From the IMG/VR virus record IMGVR_UViG_3300027816_000052, positions 188,480 through 252,479 of that record: a stretch of 64,000 nt of DNA. The stretch is one strand, 5' to 3'. Positions 16,740-26,010 of the stretch are shown one piece after another (within the stretch, counting starts at the first letter, position 1; each line of letters starts with the position of its first letter). The notes beneath the pieces are model-generated. The model did not search any database, was not told the DNA's origin, and saw only the letters and a list, made by a program, of their open reading frames with translations. Source of the stretch: a virus. A program made the translations under genes and the position numbers.

Positions 16740-19067
16740 ATGAATATTTCAATAGAAAAATTAGATAACCCCTATGTACAGATTGTTTGGGAGGATTCAC
16801 CAGAAAATTTCACGCAGGAAAGAATTAAGCGTGTCAAAACATATTTTTCAAAGAAGTATAATACCTCTAATGTTAACATTGTTTTAAAAACAATCCTTGA
16901 GAAAGAAGAAGAGGATACAACTGTTGACACCTCTTTTAACATTCTAGATAAAAATTATCAACTTGATGTTGTTAAAAATTATTTAACTCAAAAAGGTCTT
17001 GAGAATTCTTATGAGGATGTTGTTGGAATAAACAACATTGTTGAAAATAATTTGGTATTAAGTAACCCAGATATTTCACCATTTAAAAAATGGTATATCA
17101 AAAAAATTGAATTTTCAAATTTTTTATCGTATGGTGAGGACCAAGTTTTGGATTATGAAACATTAAGAGGTATTAGTGTTATTGAGTCGAATCCAAAAAA
17201 TTTCGGGGGTAAAACAATTTTAGGGCTGGAATTACTTTTATATCTATTTTTTAACTCAACATCTAGAACTTCAAAAGCTGAAGATATCTTTAATAAATTC
17301 TCAGATAAGAATAAGGTCACTGTAAAGGGAACTATTAATATTGATGGTGAAGATTATGTGATTATTAGAACCGCAGAAAGAAAATTAAATAAAACAGGTG
17401 AGTGGAATGTAAAAACCGAACTTGATTTTTTTAAAGTTCTTCCAGATGGTGAGCTTCAAAATTTCACAGGAGAACAAAGAAGAGAGACTGAGAAATTTAT
17501 AAAAACATCAATTGGTGAACAAGAAGATTTCTTAATGACTATTCTAACAACATCTTCCAATCTAGAAGAACTCTTAGAAGCAAAACCCACCGCTAGAGGT
17601 CAAGTTTTAAGTAGATTCCTTGGGTTAGATGTTCTTAAGAAGAAAGAAGAAATAGCTAAAGAGCTTTACTCGAATTATTCAAAAGGAATGCTTTCAAATG
17701 TGTTTAATGTTGAGCAATTAAAAAATGACAATATTGAACATGAAAAAATGATTGGTATTTTAAACGATTCTAATAAAGAACTTGATGTTAAATTAAATGA
17801 GGTTATCGAGAAGATTAAAATCGGTGAAAAATACCGCGAAGATTTATTAAAAACAAAACATTCTGATATTGACAAAGATTTGATTATCTTTGAACCCGAA
17901 AAAGCTAAAAACGACATTATAAAGATAACCAAAGAAAAGACTGATTATCAAAAAGAATTATCCGTCCTTAAAGTAGTTGAACCATCGGAATTTTATCATG
18001 AGGATAAACATGATGAAGTTAAAGAAAAAATCACAACTAGAAAAAGTGAAGTTGCTGTTATAGGTAGTCAATTACGAGAAATTGATTCATTAATGTCTAA
18101 GTACTCAAATGGGATAAAATGTGAGCACTGCGGAATTGAATTAATAAATGCAACATATACGCAGGAAAAAATTTCTAGAAAAAATGATTTAACCGACAAA
18201 TTAAATTTAATTAATAATGAACTAAATTCATTATCTGTTAGTGAACAAAGTTTTACTAAATTAAAGAAAGAATTTGATGAATATGAAAAAGCAAAATTAA
18301 TTAAGGAGAAATTTGAAGTTAGTATTGATGCTTGCGATATTAAAATAAACTCTATTGAGGAAAAAATTAATCGATATAATGATGCACAAAGTAAAATTGC
18401 AGATAATCAAAAGATTGATGGTCTGCTAATAAAAGCAAAAGTTAGGATTGATGAATTAAATTCGGATAAAGATAGGGTAAACAAAGAAATTAATAACAAC
18501 AATTTCCAGATTAAATCTTATCATCAGAAAATAGATGAGAACAATAAGAGAATTATTAAAATTGCTGAAGAATTTGAAAAAGAGAAAATATATAAAATAT
18601 ATCTTGATATTTACGGTAAAAATGGAATTTCAAAAATTATAATGAAATCTATGATTCCATTAATTAATTCTGAACTCCAAAGACTTCTTGAGGATTCCGC
18701 ATTATTTACTCTTCAAATTAAAATAAATGATAAAAATGAAGTTGAGTTCTGGATGACGGATAACTCAAGCGGAATTGAAAAACTTATGGTCACAGGTTCT
18801 GGTTATGAAAGAACAATTGCAAGTCTAGCCCTTAGGTCCGTTCTGTCAAAAGTTTGTTCATTACCGAAACCGAATATTATAGTATTCGATGAGATTTTTG
18901 GTAAAGTATCTGATGATAATTTAGAAATGGTTGGAGAGTTCTTCAAGAAAATAAAGGAGTATTTTGACAAAATCTTAATTATTACACATAATCCATTAGT
19001 ATCAAATTGGGCTGATAGTATAATTAAAATTAAGAAAGAAAATAACATTAGTAAGATTGTTAATTAA
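16740..19067 (+). CDS. SbcC/Rad50-like recombination ATPase (T4 gp46 type)
   Basis: 775 residues. N-terminal P-loop region near 150 reads NPKNFGGKTILG, a Walker A in which the usual first Gly is replaced. A long coiled coil (~300-640) is broken at its tip by a zinc-hook CEHC motif near 460. The ABC signature region GSGYERTIASLA is near 686 and Walker B IIVFDEIFG near 713. This is the Rad50/SbcC/gp46 plan, and it pairs with the SbcD-like subunit at 13992. The ~110-residue extension before the ATPase domain is unusual. Role: ATP-driven DNA-end processing in phage recombination. Confidence 0.9.
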   Translation: MNISIEKLDNPYVQIVWEDSPENFTQERIKRVKTYFSKKYNTSNVNIVLKTILEKEEEDTTVDTSFNILDKNYQLDVVKNYLTQKGLENSYEDVVGINNIVENNLVLSNPDISPFKKWYIKKIEFSNFLSYGEDQVLDYETLRGISVIESNPKNFGGKTILGLELLLYLFFNSTSRTSKAEDIFNKFSDKNKVTVKGTINIDGEDYVIIRTAERKLNKTGEWNVKTELDFFKVLPDGELQNFTGEQRRETEKFIKTSIGEQEDFLMTILTTSSNLEELLEAKPTARGQVLSRFLGLDVLKKKEEIAKELYSNYSKGMLSNVFNVEQLKNDNIEHEKMIGILNDSNKELDVKLNEVIEKIKIGEKYREDLLKTKHSDIDKDLIIFEPEKAKNDIIKITKEKTDYQKELSVLKVVEPSEFYHEDKHDEVKEKITTRKSEVAVIGSQLREIDSLMSKYSNGIKCEHCGIELINATYTQEKISRKNDLTDKLNLINNELNSLSVSEQSFTKLKKEFDEYEKAKLIKEKFEVSIDACDIKINSIEEKINRYNDAQSKIADNQKIDGLLIKAKVRIDELNSDKDRVNKEINNNNFQIKSYHQKIDENNKRIIKIAEEFEKEKIYKIYLDIYGKNGISKIIMKSMIPLINSELQRLLEDSALFTLQIKINDKNEVEFWMTDNSSGIEKLMVTGSGYERTIASLALRSVLSKVCSLPKPNIIVFDEIFGKVSDDNLEMVGEFFKKIKEYFDKILIITHNPLVSNWADSIIKIKKENNISKIVN

Positions 19068-19465
19068 AATTTAGCATCAAATGGATTTGTTAAATCACCA
19101 GTTTTAAATGCAACACCGCCCACATAATTATTTTCTTTAATTTGGCTGGCAAAATATTCCATCATTTTCATGGCAACATTACGATCAAATTCTTTATCGT
19201 CAGTTTCAGGAACAAATAAATCAACATATATCGAGCCTCTAGCTCTTCTATGTGGCTTACCATCTGAATCAATATCATCAATGACAGCTTCATCAAATTC
19301 ATCATTAGAATCTATTAATTGCTTTAATTTATTAATTAATTCTTGTCTTGGATTATAGTCATCAATCTCTTCATCATTAAACTCATCATTATCAGATTGC
19401 TCTAATAAAAATTTTTTTAATTCAGTAATTAATTCAGATTCGGTTAATTTAATTTTTTTAGACAT
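19064..19465 (-). CDS. Tagged acidic protein, unknown function
   Basis: 133 residues, opposite strand, its 3' end overlapping the SbcC-like gene by four bases. It begins MSKKIKLTESELITELKKFLLEQ, the short N-terminal segment shared by many proteins in this window, followed by an acidic linker and a compact C-terminal domain (RGSIYVDLFVPETDD). The tag resembles a head-targeting or propeptide sequence; the mature part is unassigned. Confidence 0.7.
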   Translation of the reverse strand: MSKKIKLTESELITELKKFLLEQSDNDEFNDEEIDDYNPRQELINKLKQLIDSNDEFDEAVIDDIDSDGKPHRRARGSIYVDLFVPETDDKEFDRNVAMKMMEYFASQIKENNYVGGVAFKTGDLTNPFDAKF

Positions 19466-19504
19466 ATTAAATAGTTTTAAACATAAATATCAGAAAAAAA
19501 TAAA

Positions 19505-20068
19505 ATGGAAACATACTTATTGTTTATTTATTCGGATTTTAAAGATAACGAAAATAAAATTACTTTAATTACCGAATGTCTTTCACCGATTGTTGTTTCA
19601 CCAAAATTAAAATTTAATTATGGTGATAATTCTATGATTATAAATTTTAAAACTGATTTAGAATTTAATGAATTAAAGGATTATGTTTCTGAAGTTCTCG
19701 CATTATTAGTAAATCAATATTTTTTATTAAATTATTCTGACAAGTTGTCAGTAAATATGCCAAAAAATTTATATAATCATTTATTTGATTTAGAGAACGA
19801 AACAGAAAATGTTGATTTGGACACTAGAAATTTTATTCCAGAAAAAAAAGGAGTTGGACCAAATTTTTCTATTTTTGAAGGGGAAATTTCATTACCTTTG
19901 CCGATAAGCGGCACAACTTTTGGTGTCACAATTTTTACACCACAAGACAATACCGAAAGTCAAAAAATAAATTATACAATTGATGACATTTTAGATAAGA
20001 TAAATAAAACTGGTTATGAATCATTAACCGAAGAAGAAAAAAATTTTTTAAAAAACTCAAAATATTAA
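19505..20068 (+). CDS. Conserved phage protein with DUF6576-like C-terminus
   Basis: 187 residues, divergent from the gene at 19064. Residues ~155-185 (IDDILDKINKTGYESLTEEEKNFLKNSK) resemble the short helical DUF6576 tail known from Bacteroidota membrane proteins; the rest is an alpha/beta domain I do not recognise. No signal or membrane segment. It immediately precedes the sigma factor gene. Confidence 0.65.
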   Translation: METYLLFIYSDFKDNENKITLITECLSPIVVSPKLKFNYGDNSMIINFKTDLEFNELKDYVSEVLALLVNQYFLLNYSDKLSVNMPKNLYNHLFDLENETENVDLDTRNFIPEKKGVGPNFSIFEGEISLPLPISGTTFGVTIFTPQDNTESQKINYTIDDILDKINKTGYESLTEEEKNFLKNSKY

Positions 20069-20072
20069 TAAA

Positions 20073-20873
20073 ATGAAAGACAAAAACACTACAGTTTCAA
20101 TTAACCAAGAAGAAATTTATGGGTACTTAAAAGATATCCGTAAATTTAAAGTAATGACTCCTGAAAGGGAAAGAGAGCTTTCTGAAGTAATGAATAGCGG
20201 CATCGCAAATAAAGAGCAGATAGATGATATTAAAAAAGAACTCCTTGAGGGTAACTTACGGTTTGTCATTAGTGTGGCAAAACAATATCAAAATCAAGGA
20301 CTGGAATTGGGTGACTTAATTGCTGAAGGTAATTTGGGTTTGATTAAGGCAATTGATAGCTTTGATTGGACCAAAAAATTAAGATTTATTTCATATGCTG
20401 TTTGGTGGATTAGACAATCAGTAATTCAATCATTAAATGAAAAATCTAGATCAATTAGAATTCCTGTAAACGTAATTCAAGATTTACAAAAGGAAAAGAA
20501 AAAGTCTGAAAAAACTGGTGATAACCTGTCAGATAGATTTTCTTCATTACCGTCAATTGTTAAATTAGATATGAATATTAATGAAGATGGTGATTCATTG
20601 ATTGATGTAATTGTAAACCCAAATGCGTTATCACCCGACTCAGGGTTCTCAACTCAGGACACATTAAAACAAAAATTATTTGATGTTATGAATATTCTTG
20701 ATGAGAGGGAGAAAGTTATTATTGATGATTATTTTGGTTTAAGTGGATCAACAAGAACACTTGAGGAAATTGGAAATGATTTTAATCTTACCAAAGAACG
20801 TATTCGTCAAATAAAAGAAAGAGCATTGAGAAAGCTTAGAAACCAATCATCAGAGTTATTTGAATATATGTGA
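20073..20873 (+). CDS. RNA polymerase sigma-70 family factor
   Basis: 266 residues. Sigma region 1.2/2.1 begins near residue 25 and region 2 is clear: LLEGNLRFVISVAKQY, GDLIAEGNLGLIKAIDSFDW and FISYAVWWIRQSVIQ. The C-terminal region 4 helix-turn-helix reads TLEEIGNDFNLTKERIRQIKERALRKL. It resembles primary (RpoD-like) sigma of Bacteroidota but is shorter. A phage-encoded sigma would redirect host RNA polymerase to phage genes, most simply late ones. Start is four bases after the upstream stop. Confidence 0.92.
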   Translation: MKDKNTTVSINQEEIYGYLKDIRKFKVMTPERERELSEVMNSGIANKEQIDDIKKELLEGNLRFVISVAKQYQNQGLELGDLIAEGNLGLIKAIDSFDWTKKLRFISYAVWWIRQSVIQSLNEKSRSIRIPVNVIQDLQKEKKKSEKTGDNLSDRFSSLPSIVKLDMNINEDGDSLIDVIVNPNALSPDSGFSTQDTLKQKLFDVMNILDEREKVIIDDYFGLSGSTRTLEEIGNDFNLTKERIRQIKERALRKLRNQSSELFEYM

Positions 20874-20899
20874 TATTTATTAAAAAAAACAAAAAAAAA

Positions 20900-21178
20900 A
20901 TGAAAATAATTGAAAAATATTTTAATATTATTGTTCTGGTATTTCTATTTTTAATCTTCTTTAGAAGCTGTGGTGCTGGTAGCGAAATTTCTAGAGTTAA
21001 TAAAAAAATAACGATAATTGAGAATAAAATAGATTCTTTGGAAAAAAGAACAATCACTGAAAAAACATTAAATAAAAACCTACAAAATAATATGTGGGAT
21101 TTTCTTGAATTGGAGGAATTGAGCGATAAAAATAAAATACCCATTAATCAATTAAAAAATGAAAGACATAAAAAATAA
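20900..21178 (+). CDS. Small single-pass membrane protein with coiled coil
   Basis: 92 residues from the ATG at 20900; an upstream in-frame ATG overlaps the sigma stop and would add ten Lys-rich residues. One membrane segment (IIVLVFLFLIFF) is followed by SCGAGSEIS and a coiled coil (KKITIIENKIDSLEK). The membrane span lies very near the N-terminus, so the coiled coil probably faces the periplasm. Function unknown. Confidence 0.6.
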   Translation: MKIIEKYFNIIVLVFLFLIFFRSCGAGSEISRVNKKITIIENKIDSLEKRTITEKTLNKNLQNNMWDFLELEELSDKNKIPINQLKNERHKK

Positions 21179-21590
21179 TGTTTGGATTCCAAATGTTGGT
21201 GAGGGAATATTCATAATCGAAACAAATGAATGGTATATTGTAAAAAGATTATTAACATTAAATTCTTGGCCCATATATACACCATCATTAGAAGATGAAG
21301 ATAACGCCATAATTGGTGTTGAAGTGATCAATAATGCTGGTCGTAAATTAAAATATAGGTTAGATGAAATAAGACAAGAAACATTTTGTCAGTACTTAAA
21401 AAGACCGACAGGTGTTGGAAGAACACCTTGGACAAAAGTAATTATTATGTCCATGATAATGATTTTTGGTCATATCACATCTATTATTACTTGGAATGAG
21501 AATGGTTGGGTTGGAACATTGTTATTAATTATCACTTTAATTGTTTGGTTCTATTCGACATGGCGCAATTATAAAAATATAAATCAATGA
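21159..21590 (+). CDS. Membrane protein with two C-terminal helices
   Basis: 143 residues; soluble N-terminal ~85 residues, then two hydrophobic helices (VIIMSMIMIFGHITSII and GTLLLIITLIVWFY). It overlaps the preceding gene by 20 bases, so the two are likely co-translated. No family recognised. Confidence 0.65.
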   Translation: MKDIKNNVWIPNVGEGIFIIETNEWYIVKRLLTLNSWPIYTPSLEDEDNAIIGVEVINNAGRKLKYRLDEIRQETFCQYLKRPTGVGRTPWTKVIIMSMIMIFGHITSIITWNENGWVGTLLLIITLIVWFYSTWRNYKNINQ

Positions 21591-21591
21591 C

Positions 21592-22332
21592 ATGAAAAAT
21601 TGGATACAAAATAACTTGAAAAACATAATAGTAACTTGCTTTATAATACCAATTTTATTGGTTGCATTTGTTTCTATTTCTCATGTAACAACTATGTATG
21701 AATTATCAAATCCAATTGTTTGGTCTATCTATTTATCAATAGCAATTGAAATCGCTGCACTATCTGCATTAGCCGCAGTTTCTGTTAAAATGGGTAGATT
21801 TATTTATATACCATTTATAATCGTAACAATAATCCAATTTCTAGGTAATCTTTTTTTTGCCTACTCATTTATTGATGAAACATCAGTTGCATTTAAAAAT
21901 TGGGTTGAATTAATTGGCCCTTTATTTGAACCTATGGGAATTGAGTTGTTAGATATACCATCTCAGAAAAGAATATTAGCTTTCTTTACCGGTGGGTTAT
22001 TACCATTTATTTCATTGACTTTTGCACACATGCTGGTTGTTTTTACTGAAAAACAAAAAGAAGATAAAGAAGTTAAAACTAATGATATTAATACCAAATC
22101 AATCCAACAAGATACGCAAGATATTGAGGAATTGAGTAAAAAGTTATCAAAGTGGGAGAACGAACAACTCCCAGAAGAAAAACCGATTAACCCAACAGAA
22201 GAAGAAATTAAAAAAATGGAGGAAATTTTATTAAAAAAACAATCAATCACAGAAGATTCAGTCATTGATGAAACTCAAAATCAAACAGAACCAACAATAA
22301 AAAAATTAGTCTACACCAAAAATGGTGAATAA
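21592..22332 (+). CDS. Four-helix membrane protein with acidic cytoplasmic tail
   Basis: 246 residues. Four hydrophobic segments within residues 10-165 (for example IIVTCFIIPILLVAFV, IYLSIAIEIAALSALAAV and FIYIPFIIVTIIQFLGNLFF) and a ~90-residue charged tail with coiled-coil character. Found directly after another membrane protein. Possibly a phage-encoded inner-membrane factor; unassigned. Confidence 0.65.
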   Translation: MKNWIQNNLKNIIVTCFIIPILLVAFVSISHVTTMYELSNPIVWSIYLSIAIEIAALSALAAVSVKMGRFIYIPFIIVTIIQFLGNLFFAYSFIDETSVAFKNWVELIGPLFEPMGIELLDIPSQKRILAFFTGGLLPFISLTFAHMLVVFTEKQKEDKEVKTNDINTKSIQQDTQDIEELSKKLSKWENEQLPEEKPINPTEEEIKKMEEILLKKQSITEDSVIDETQNQTEPTIKKLVYTKNGE

Positions 22333-22918
22333 TGAGTTTAAATTAACAACAGATATCTTTGAGAAAAATGAAAGTAAAAAACAAATATTACTTTCAAACT
22401 CCTTTAGATATTTTGATGATTTCAAAAATCAACTAATTTATAGATTTAACGGTAAAAGCAAAAAAATACCTCACTATTTTATAAAGAAAAATGGTGAGAT
22501 TTTTTGTTTTATAAGCCCAGAGTGTATTTCTGAATATTTTTTATCAAGTAATAAAAATGATTTAATACATATATGTTTAGAAAATATTGGTTGGGTTGAG
22601 AAAGTTCCTATGAAAGATTATTATTCAAATTGGTTGGGAATTATTAAAAAACAAGATATTTATGAGAAGAAGTGGAGAGATTATTTTTTTTGGGATACTT
22701 ATACCGACGAACAAATAAACTCATTAATTGAATTATGTAAAAATATAACAATGGAAATGTCAATGAAATATAAATTTATTGGACATAATACAAAATCTGT
22801 TTCAGTTGAAACTTACGAAGGAATTACTTGTAGGAGTAATTATAACTCATTTTATACCGATTTAAACCCATCGTTTCCCTTCTCAACCTTTATTAAAAAA
22901 TTAGAATATGAAAAATAA
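22322..22918 (+). CDS. N-acetylmuramoyl-L-alanine amidase-like protein, possibly inactive
   Basis: 198 residues, overlapping the membrane protein gene by 11 bases. The order of elements fits the amidase_2/AmpD-T7 lysozyme fold: IPHYFIKKNGEIFCFI, then IHICLENIGWV, then YTDEQINSLIELC, then FIGHNTKSVSVETYEGITC. The usual first zinc ligand motif (VHHT-like) reads LLSNSFR here, so a metal ligand seems missing and it may be non-catalytic or use other ligands. No signal peptide. Endolysin role possible but not certain. Confidence 0.55.
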   Translation: MVNNEFKLTTDIFEKNESKKQILLSNSFRYFDDFKNQLIYRFNGKSKKIPHYFIKKNGEIFCFISPECISEYFLSSNKNDLIHICLENIGWVEKVPMKDYYSNWLGIIKKQDIYEKKWRDYFFWDTYTDEQINSLIELCKNITMEMSMKYKFIGHNTKSVSVETYEGITCRSNYNSFYTDLNPSFPFSTFIKKLEYEK

Positions 22919-23492
22919 TTACGACGAAATAAAAGAATTACTTAAAAAATCTAGATCATTACAGAAAAATGATTTGGTAATGGAAGATATTAAAAAAATT
23001 TGGAATAATGCTTCTTTAATTTCTGAACAAGAAAGAATTAATATGGCTAAAGAAATTGAAAAAGATATCGAAGATGATGAATTACGTGATGAAGTCACAC
23101 CTAAGGATAAACAACAGAAATATAGAGTTTCTGGTGGGTTTATTGTTGTTCATGGTAAAACAAATTCCGATTTACAGTTAACTATCGATGAAAAAGCTGC
23201 ATTTCAAGATACAATGAATGAATTCATAGAGGAAGTTTCAAATCTAGTTGAATTTTATCCTCTTAATTTATACTCTAGCGATGTTGAATGGTCAGGTAAA
23301 ATAATTGATATGGATTTAGAATTTATTTTTTCTGTCGGTGAAACAAACGGGATTTATGTAAATGGCACTATGAATAAAGTAGATGAAGAATATTTGGCAT
23401 TTATCGATAAACTTCAAAAATTTTATGATAAATTTAAAGTTAGATGGGGTAAAATAATTACAATAAGAAAAAAAACTGAACCTTTAAAATAA
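22908..23492 (+). CDS. Conserved phage protein, unknown
   Basis: 194 residues overlapping the preceding gene by 11 bases. N-terminal helices are charged and begin MKNNYDEIKELLKKS, loosely like the tag seen elsewhere in the window. The C-terminal ~100 residues look like one alpha/beta domain (GGFIVVHGKTNSDLQ, DLEFIFSVGETNGIYVNG). No known family is recognised. Confidence 0.6.
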   Translation: MKNNYDEIKELLKKSRSLQKNDLVMEDIKKIWNNASLISEQERINMAKEIEKDIEDDELRDEVTPKDKQQKYRVSGGFIVVHGKTNSDLQLTIDEKAAFQDTMNEFIEEVSNLVEFYPLNLYSSDVEWSGKIIDMDLEFIFSVGETNGIYVNGTMNKVDEEYLAFIDKLQKFYDKFKVRWGKIITIRKKTEPLK

Positions 23493-23498
23493 TATCAC

Positions 23499-23744
23499 AT
23501 GGCACTAACCGATACCGATAAAAGAGATATTGAAGTAATGATTAGAAAAGAAATTAAAGATTTCTTAAATTCTAACACACTAAATCAGTTTGAGGATAAA
23601 ATGATTGATGTGATTAGAAAAGAAATTTCTAGAGGTAAGATTGAAAGCGATGTTAAGGACATTGTTGTAAGAATGTTACGTGAATTTTATGGATTCATGT
23701 ATACCCAGAGATCTTACTGGGAATCAAGAATAAAATCAGCATAA
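23499..23744 (+). CDS. Small helical protein, possible virion component
   Basis: 81 residues, almost wholly amphipathic helix (IRKEIKDFLNS, VIRKEISRGKIESDVKDIVVRML), ending in an aromatic patch (YGFMYTQRSYWESR). Four bases separate it from the DUF5661 gene. Its position before head-protein candidates suggests a structural or chaperone role, but nothing specific is recognised. Confidence 0.6.
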   Translation: MALTDTDKRDIEVMIRKEIKDFLNSNTLNQFEDKMIDVIRKEISRGKIESDVKDIVVRMLREFYGFMYTQRSYWESRIKSA

Positions 23745-23748
23745 TATA

Positions 23749-24519
23749 ATGGCAAACATTAAAGATACAATAGATAGCGCATTTTCACAAGCAGCAGCAC
23801 AAAGTGATGTTTCTAGAGGTGAAATGGCAATAAAAGCATCAGATTTAAAAAATCAGATGAAAGTTAATGCTAACGAAGAAAAAAATAAAAAAACTAAAAA
23901 ACGAATAACAAAAGAAGCGACAACATCGGGGTCATCTGGTGCATATATTCAGTCACTTTCTAATGGTGAAACCAAAGAAGAGACCCTTAAAGGTGGTATG
24001 GCAGATAATAAAACGTTAAATCAATTAGCAAAAAAACATAATGTTAAAAAAACGACATTAGAAAAACAATTAAAGAAAGGTATGAATGTTGAAAAAGAAC
24101 ATGTTAGTAAAACTGGTTCTAGAAAAGAAATTGCTATGGATCATCTTACCGAAGATCCAAAATATTACGATAAATTAGAAAAACTGGAAAAAAAAGGAAA
24201 GAAAACCGAAACAAAAGAAGCTACTGGCGCATCATCTGCTGGTCAGTATTCGGGTCCAGCATTCTTAGCTAAAAGCATGAATAAAAAAGATTGGAGAGGA
24301 GCCTCTAAAACACAGTACCCCGGTGGTAAATTTGTTGAAGTTAAGAAAAAATGTAAGACCTTTCCATACTGCAATCAAGGCAACATTAAGTCGTTGAAGT
24401 TATTTGAAAATGAACAACTTAATAATATTATTAAAAAGATTTCTGAAAAACATAATATATCTGAAAATATAATTAAAAATATTCTCATTTATGAAATGCA
24501 AAAAAAAGGAATAATTTAA
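23749..24519 (+). CDS. DUF5661-containing putative internal head protein
   Basis: 256 residues. Residues ~80-140 contain a helical DUF5661-like domain (VEKEHVSKTGSRKEIAMDHL, then EDPKYYDKLEKL). On each side is a motif of the form EATxxSSxGxY (EATTSGSSGAYI and EATGASSAGQYSGP), seen in large-phage virion proteins. The protein is very Lys/Glu-rich, with a C-terminal helical domain. These features suit a processed internal or scaffold-like head protein; that is inference from composition and neighbours. Confidence 0.65.
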   Translation: MANIKDTIDSAFSQAAAQSDVSRGEMAIKASDLKNQMKVNANEEKNKKTKKRITKEATTSGSSGAYIQSLSNGETKEETLKGGMADNKTLNQLAKKHNVKKTTLEKQLKKGMNVEKEHVSKTGSRKEIAMDHLTEDPKYYDKLEKLEKKGKKTETKEATGASSAGQYSGPAFLAKSMNKKDWRGASKTQYPGGKFVEVKKKCKTFPYCNQGNIKSLKLFENEQLNNIIKKISEKHNISENIIKNILIYEMQKKGII

Positions 24520-24550
24520 AATATAACGATATTTATAATTAAAAATAAAA

Positions 24551-25942
24551 ATGGAGAACGAAAAAAAATATATCACATCCTTAATAAATCAAGTTCTTGA
24601 AGAATCCATCCAAGAAAAAGCTGAATCAATTGTTAAAAAATTAAAAACAGATATGGGTAAAGAGGTTGAAGAAGGTAATGCGTTTACTGGAGCACTAGCC
24701 ACCGCAAGAAAAGAAAATAAAAAAGAATTTCAAGTTGACGGTAAAAAATTTAAAGTTGAAGAATATTCCGAATTAGATGAGAAGTGGAAAGGTGATGTTG
24801 ATGTTGAACAGACGGGTGAATATGTCGATATGTCAATTTCTGAACTTGATGCTGCAATTAAGAAGTTAAAAAATCAAAATGAAAAATATAAAGAAGAAGG
24901 TAAAAAAGTTCCTGATTCAAACAAAACTAAAATGAGTCAGCTTTATTTTGCTAAAAGAGCTAAACAAGGTTGGAAAGGTAAAGGAAAAGCTAAAGTTAGT
25001 GAATCCATTGAAATAATTAATGAAATTTCTAAAGAAAAGGAATATAATAATTTAATCAAGTATTTTGAAAAAATTTTAAAGTTCGATATCAGCGAATTAA
25101 AAAGCGGTCATAGAATTTGCCCACCTAAAGAATCAAATGTTGATTGTATCACAACACATAGAAGTGGTGGTGGTTTGAACGATATGTATCGTTTAGTTGG
25201 TAAAGTTTATGATGTTACTAGACTTGAGGCAGAAAAAGCTTTTAAAGATAATAGAAAACCTAAAAAGAGTGATAAAGTTACAATGACAGAAGAAGAAATG
25301 GTCACATTTATCGAAAATATTGTAAACGAACAAAAATCTGCTAAGGGTTTAGATGTTTATAAAAAATCACATAAAGAGTCTGGTAAAGAAAATGATGACT
25401 ACATTAAATCGGTCACAAAAAAGTTTAAAGAATATTTAAAAGACGGTTCAAAAGGTGATTTTGATATGAACCCTAAAACATTTCCAAAAGGAAACGGTCA
25501 ATTGACTAAAATGACTAAAAAGGCATATACCCCCTCAAAAGCGGTTGATGAATATATTGAAAACTTTGCACAGACCGCAGGTATGGAGAATATAGACTAT
25601 GATGAAATTAAACCTAATGAAGAGTGGGTTGAGATGAACATCAAAGGTTCGTCAAAAACAGGAAATTCGTCAGATTATGCAAATGCTGAAAAAACAGACT
25701 TAGGTGAAAAAATAAATGAAAAGAGAAAAAAGAATTATTTAGCAGCATTAAAGCGACAGTCATATAACAAAGCACCTCAACCGGTAACTGATTTTGCTGG
25801 TGAAACTGATGCAAAAAAAGGAATGGAAGTTAATAAAATCTTTAAAACATTAGAATCAACTGAGGATTCTAAAAAAGATAAAATTAACGAAGAAATGAAT
25901 AAAATCTTTAAAATGATTAATTATAATCAAAAAACACAATAA
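24551..25942 (+). CDS. Large charged protein with N-terminal tag, putative head interior
   Basis: 463 residues, Lys/Glu-rich. It begins with an amphipathic segment ending VLEES and carries a second internal copy of the tag-like pattern (TMTEEEMVTFIENIVNEQ, near residue 250), as if two or more tagged modules were fused. The middle has a compact domain with cysteines (HRICPPKESNVDCITTH). A hairpin follows the stop. An internal head or scaffold role is suggested by similarity in style to T4 internal proteins; not proven. Confidence 0.65.
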   Translation: MENEKKYITSLINQVLEESIQEKAESIVKKLKTDMGKEVEEGNAFTGALATARKENKKEFQVDGKKFKVEEYSELDEKWKGDVDVEQTGEYVDMSISELDAAIKKLKNQNEKYKEEGKKVPDSNKTKMSQLYFAKRAKQGWKGKGKAKVSESIEIINEISKEKEYNNLIKYFEKILKFDISELKSGHRICPPKESNVDCITTHRSGGGLNDMYRLVGKVYDVTRLEAEKAFKDNRKPKKSDKVTMTEEEMVTFIENIVNEQKSAKGLDVYKKSHKESGKENDDYIKSVTKKFKEYLKDGSKGDFDMNPKTFPKGNGQLTKMTKKAYTPSKAVDEYIENFAQTAGMENIDYDEIKPNEEWVEMNIKGSSKTGNSSDYANAEKTDLGEKINEKRKKNYLAALKRQSYNKAPQPVTDFAGETDAKKGMEVNKIFKTLESTEDSKKDKINEEMNKIFKMINYNQKTQ

Positions 25943-25971
25943 AGACTTTAAAACTTTATTAAATTAACTAT

Positions 25972-26010
25972 AAATTCTCCATATGATAAAAACATATGGA
26001 GAATTTTATT
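25972..26010 (+). terminator. Hairpin terminator or start-codon sequestering stem
   Basis: A 14-base perfect inverted repeat (25972-25985 with 25993-26006) with a 7-base A-rich loop is followed by a T-rich run. The 3' arm contains the ATG (25996) of the next gene, so the structure could stop transcription from upstream, mask that start codon, or both. Confidence 0.6.
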
